This document shows, in pieces, positions 59,326 to 64,000 of a DNA stretch of 64,000 nt (the stretch's first letter is position 1; every line of letters starts with the position of its first letter). The position numbers and the translations under genes are program-made. The stretch lies in NCBI RefSeq assembly GCF_030012605.2, contig NZ_CP114055.2; one strand, given 5' to 3'. The notes under the pieces were generated by a model. The model was not told where the DNA came from. It was given only the letters and a program-made list of their open reading frames with translations, and did no database searches. Origin of the DNA: Bergeyella_A cardium (GTDB lineage: Bacteria > Bacteroidota > Bacteroidia > Flavobacteriales > Weeksellaceae).

Positions 59326-61923
59326 TTATATCTCCTGTGCTTTTTGCAAAGCTTTGTCTAATCCATCTAAGTTTTTACCTCCTGCTGTAGCGAAGCCAGG
59401 GTTTCCACCGCCGCCGCCTTGTATCTCTTTGGCAAGCTCTTTCACGATGTTTCCCGCGTGATATTTTCCTTCTAAATCTGCGGATACCCCTACGCTAATC
59501 ATTGGTTTTTCGCCTGCATCTGATAAGATAACGATCACCGATTGAGGGATTTCCTTTTTCAGTTGGAAGACGATGTCCTTCACCGTACCTGCGTCTAAAG
59601 AGGTTCTTTTCGCGAGGAGTTTTTTGTCTCCTTTGTCCGCAAAATCATTTTTCCAATTGGCTGTTTCGCCCTTAGCTTTTTCCTTCTTAAATGCCTCCAA
59701 CTCTGCTTTTAGTTGGGTATTTTCGTCCTGAAGTTTTTCTACGGATTTCACCAAATCTTTGGTTTTAAGAATTTGGCTGAGCTTCTCTACTTTGTCTTCT
59801 AATTCATAGAAATAAAGTTTCACTCTGTCCCTCGTAATCGCTTCTATACGGCGAATTCCTGCTGCTACGGCACCTTCGGAAACAATTTTGAAATGCCAAA
59901 TATCCGAAGTGTTCTTCACATGCGTACCTCCGCAAAGCTCTTTACTCTCCCCAAACTGGATCATTCGAACTCTGTCGCCATATTTTTCTCCGAAAAGAGC
60001 CATTGCTCCTGCATCCAGAGCCTGTTGCATCGTGATGTTTCTATGCTCTTGAAGCGGGATTTTCTGATGTATGCGGTCATTTACTTTTTTCTCAATTTCG
60101 CAGAGCTCTTCATCCGTTAGCTTTTGGAAATGAGAGAAATCAAACCTGAGAGATTCCATATCTACTCGCGAACCTCTTTGCTCCACATGATTACCCAAAA
60201 TCTCCCTTAGGGCTTGATGAAGCAGGTGCGTAGCAGTATGGTTTGCCTCAGCGAGGATTCTACCGTGCACTTCGGCTTTTAGAGGTTCATCGATATTCGT
60301 TGGGAGTGTCTCCACGATGTGGATGATGAGGTTGTTTTCCTTTTTGGTATCAATGATATAAGTGATGTTGCCATTCGCGGAAACCACAAAACCTTTATCG
60401 CCAACTTGCCCACCTCCCTCAGGATAAAATGGCGTAACATTAAATACCAAATGATACTGAGTGCCATCTTTTTGGCTCTCCACTTTTCTGTATTTGGTTA
60501 CTCGGACTATGGCTTCTAAGGTATCGTATCCGATGAATTCCTCCTCGTCATCTTCGCGAAGCACCACCCAGTCGTCGGTCTTCATCTGTGCTGCAGCACG
60601 CGAACGCTCCTTTTGCTGTTGGAGCTTTTCCTCAAAACCTGCTTCGTCCAGCGTAAAGCCTTTTTCGGTAAGGATAAGCGCTGTGAGGTCGATCGGAAAG
60701 CCGTAAGTATCGTACAATTCAAATGCTCTACCGCCAGAGATCACCTTATCCGTAGCGCTATTCATCATAGAATCGAGCATTAAAAGCCCTTGCTCCAATG
60801 TTCTAAGGAATGAAATTTCCTCTTCTTTAATTACATTTTTAATAAAATCGTGTAGCTTAATAAGCTCAGGAAAGGCATCTCCCATTTGATGCGCCAGCGT
60901 GGTAACCAATTTATAAATGAAAGGCTCTTTCTGCCCAAGGAAAGTGAATGCGTAGCGAATAGCCCTTCTTAAAATTCGTCGGATAACATAGCCCGCACCG
61001 TTGTTGGAAGGTAATTGTCCATCGGCTATTGCAAACGAAACCGCACGGATATGATCTACTATCACTCTGATAGCGATGTCTTTTTCATCGTCCAGCTTCC
61101 CAGTATATTTCATTTCGGAGAGCTCCTCTACCTTTTCTATTAATGGAGTGAAGACATCCGTATCATAGTTGGAAGATTTCCCTTGAAGCGCCATACACAA
61201 GCGCTCGAAGCCCATCCCTGTATCTACATTTTGTTTTGGTAACTTTTCGAGGGAGCCATCAGCCTTTCGGTTGAACTCCATAAACACCAGGTTCCAAATT
61301 TCCACTACTTGCGGATGGTCGTTATTTACCAGTTCTTTCCCTGAAATTCTCGCTTTTTCCTCTGGGCTTCTAAGATCTACATGAATCTCAGAACACGGCC
61401 CACAAGGTCCCTGCTCGCCCATTTCCCAGAAATTGTCTTTTTTATTTCCGTTGAGGATTCTGTCCTCTGCAATATGCTCTTTCCAATAGTTGTAGGCATC
61501 CTGGTCTCTTTCCAAATTCTCAGAAGAATCACCCTCAAATATGGTTACATAAAGGTTTTCTTTTGGAATTTTATACACTTCGGTAAGTAGCTCCCACGCC
61601 CAAGCAATAGCCTCTTTCTTAAAATAATCCCCAAAAGACCAGTTGCCCAACATCTCAAACATCGTGTGGTGATAGGTGTCTCGCCCCACATCATCAAGGT
61701 CATTATGCTTTCCAGAAACCCTTAAACACTTTTGAGTATCTGCTACTCTGCGGTTTTTGGGTTCTTTATAGCCGAGGAAAAAATCCTTAAACTGCGTCAT
61801 TCCCGAGTTGGAGAACATCAGTGTAGGGTCATCTTTTAAAACTATCGGTGCCGAAGGAACAACCTCGTGCCCCTTGCTTTTAAAAAAATCTAAAAATTTT
61901 TGTCTTATTTCTTGTGAAGTCAT
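59326..61923 (-). CDS. alaS: Alanyl-tRNA synthetase
   Basis: 865 residues. N-terminal class II core (FFKSKGHEVVPSAPIVLKDD, DVGRDTYHHTMFEMLGNWSFG). The editing domain has HTATHLLHQALRE near 570 and CGGTHVKNTSDIWHFKI near 670 with zinc-binding residues. A coiled-coil and a C-Ala domain end in GGGGNPGFATAGGK. It charges tRNA-Ala and clears mischarged Ser/Gly. A minus-strand TAAATTTG -7 element is at 61944-61951. It is single-gene. Confidence 0.97.
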   Translation of the reverse strand: MTSQEIRQKFLDFFKSKGHEVVPSAPIVLKDDPTLMFSNSGMTQFKDFFLGYKEPKNRRVADTQKCLRVSGKHNDLDDVGRDTYHHTMFEMLGNWSFGDYFKKEAIAWAWELLTEVYKIPKENLYVTIFEGDSSENLERDQDAYNYWKEHIAEDRILNGNKKDNFWEMGEQGPCGPCSEIHVDLRSPEEKARISGKELVNNDHPQVVEIWNLVFMEFNRKADGSLEKLPKQNVDTGMGFERLCMALQGKSSNYDTDVFTPLIEKVEELSEMKYTGKLDDEKDIAIRVIVDHIRAVSFAIADGQLPSNNGAGYVIRRILRRAIRYAFTFLGQKEPFIYKLVTTLAHQMGDAFPELIKLHDFIKNVIKEEEISFLRTLEQGLLMLDSMMNSATDKVISGGRAFELYDTYGFPIDLTALILTEKGFTLDEAGFEEKLQQQKERSRAAAQMKTDDWVVLREDDEEEFIGYDTLEAIVRVTKYRKVESQKDGTQYHLVFNVTPFYPEGGGQVGDKGFVVSANGNITYIIDTKKENNLIIHIVETLPTNIDEPLKAEVHGRILAEANHTATHLLHQALREILGNHVEQRGSRVDMESLRFDFSHFQKLTDEELCEIEKKVNDRIHQKIPLQEHRNITMQQALDAGAMALFGEKYGDRVRMIQFGESKELCGGTHVKNTSDIWHFKIVSEGAVAAGIRRIEAITRDRVKLYFYELEDKVEKLSQILKTKDLVKSVEKLQDENTQLKAELEAFKKEKAKGETANWKNDFADKGDKKLLAKRTSLDAGTVKDIVFQLKKEIPQSVIVILSDAGEKPMISVGVSADLEGKYHAGNIVKELAKEIQGGGGGNPGFATAGGKNLDGLDKALQKAQEI

Positions 61924-61954
61924 ATACCTTATATTATAGCTTGCAAATTTAATG

Positions 61955-62240
61955 TAAATGAAATAAACCGAAAATATGGAACTTTATTTTTATAATATTT
62001 CCAGCATTTCCTTTATTATCTTTCTCCCCTAATTTTTTTCATATTCATTATCAATTATTTATATAATAGGGTTAATAAAATATTTGTTGATTAGTATTAA
62101 ATATGTTTATTTTTGCGGTCCCATTGAGGGGGGAGCAGGAGTGATATTTGATATAAGGCAGGTTTTATATACTACATAGGTGGTATTTGGAGGGCGATTT
62201 TTAGGGCTTTGGAAAAAAGTTTTAAAAAAGTTTTGAAAAA
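61955..62240. other. AT-rich upstream region of the rRNA promoter
   Basis: About 285 bp with no gene. A- and T-tracts (for example 62215-62240) precede the promoter, as expected for an UP-element-like region. Nothing else recognised. Confidence 0.45.
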
Positions 62241-62241
62241 A

Positions 62242-62272
62242 TTTGCTAGTAAATAAAAAAGTATTATTTTTG
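62242..62272 (+). promoter_or_regulatory. rRNA operon promoter
   Basis: TTTG (62242-62245), exactly 19 bp, TATTTTTG (62265-62272): a perfect Bacteroidota promoter, followed by about 150 bp of leader before 16S. Confidence 0.85.
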
Positions 62273-62421
62273 CACTCGCAAATCTGGAACGGGATATAGT
62301 TTTTGGGATTTGTAAGGAATAGAGATCATTGATAGAAAACAGATACAACCAAGTAAGGAAAAACTAGAGCGTACATACGAAAGTATGAGAACTTTGAGTG
62401 AGTCCAGGTTAAAAAACTTTA

Positions 62422-63949
<1,528 letters not shown>

Positions 63950-64000
63950 GAGACTTAAACGTCAAAAAGAAACAAGAAAGAGACTTGCTTAAAAGTTGAG

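Overview
The window is chromosomal DNA from a flavobacterium of the Weeksellaceae type (Chryseobacterium / Riemerella / Bergeyella group). The evidence is a nearly complete 16S rRNA gene with the 5' and 3' end sequences I associate with that group, AT-rich DNA, Bacteroidota promoters (TTTG, about 19 bp, TAnnTTTG), and many Bacteroidota-type genes (DUF5689, DUF6261, DUF4271, DUF4296, alternative complex III, TonB-dependent receptors, bacillithiol YtxJ). I cannot name the species. There is no prophage, insertion sequence or CRISPR array. Most of the window is conserved housekeeping sequence with a few accessory islands.

Layout. 0-5.2 kb: end of a CBS-domain gene, a fumarylacetoacetate-hydrolase-family enzyme, a DUF6261 gene, then a decayed HTTM membrane-protein gene fused by overlap to a TonB-type outer-membrane receptor and a DCC thioredoxin-like gene. 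5.2-5.64 kb: a 42-bp-period palindromic tandem array. 5.8-12.2 kb: a DUF5689 surface lipoprotein, its TonB-dependent receptor and a divergent secreted endonuclease/phosphatase, probably a nucleic-acid or phosphate scavenging set. 13.3-21.8 kb: the six-gene alternative complex III operon (actABCDEF), which oxidises quinol and feeds a cytochrome oxidase. 21.9-30.4 kb: metF, an arginase-like pseudoenzyme, rseP, tRNA-Asn, lepA, a lipoprotein, hemH and an Nfu-type Fe-S scaffold. 30.5-35.7 kb: gamma carbonic anhydrase, mreBCD, a TPR protein and folC. 35.7-41 kb: two tRNA-Val genes, hemA-hemC-hemD-hemE, tcdA and rnpA. 41-44.6 kb: a small surface-glycan patch (three glycosyltransferases and an FdtA-type cupin). 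44.6-52.3 kb: a coiled-coil lipoprotein, an ABC-F ATPase, smpB, an OmpA/thrombospondin-repeat porin, recA, queE, folD and ytxJ. 52.6-59.3 kb: yebC, a second HemD-like gene, DUF4271, a polyprenol-phosphate sugar transferase, DUF4296, rplU-rpmA, a split ThrE exporter, a lipoprotein gene broken at a G8 tract and a PEGA lipoprotein. 59.3-64 kb: alaS, an rRNA promoter and 16S rRNA.

How it fits together. Haem synthesis (hemACDE, hemH) and Fe-S assembly (Nfu) sit in the same window as the multihaem, multi-cluster complex III that consumes those cofactors. Folate C1 genes (metF, folC, folD) are dispersed through it. The most unusual observations are the G8 tract that switches a lipoprotein out of frame just behind an intact promoter, the 42-bp palindromic array, the degenerate HTTM gene, an EF-hand-like loop inserted in ActB, and a 16S 3' end whose anti-Shine-Dalgarno core is changed from CCTCC to TCTCA, together with several promoters that leave almost no 5' leader.
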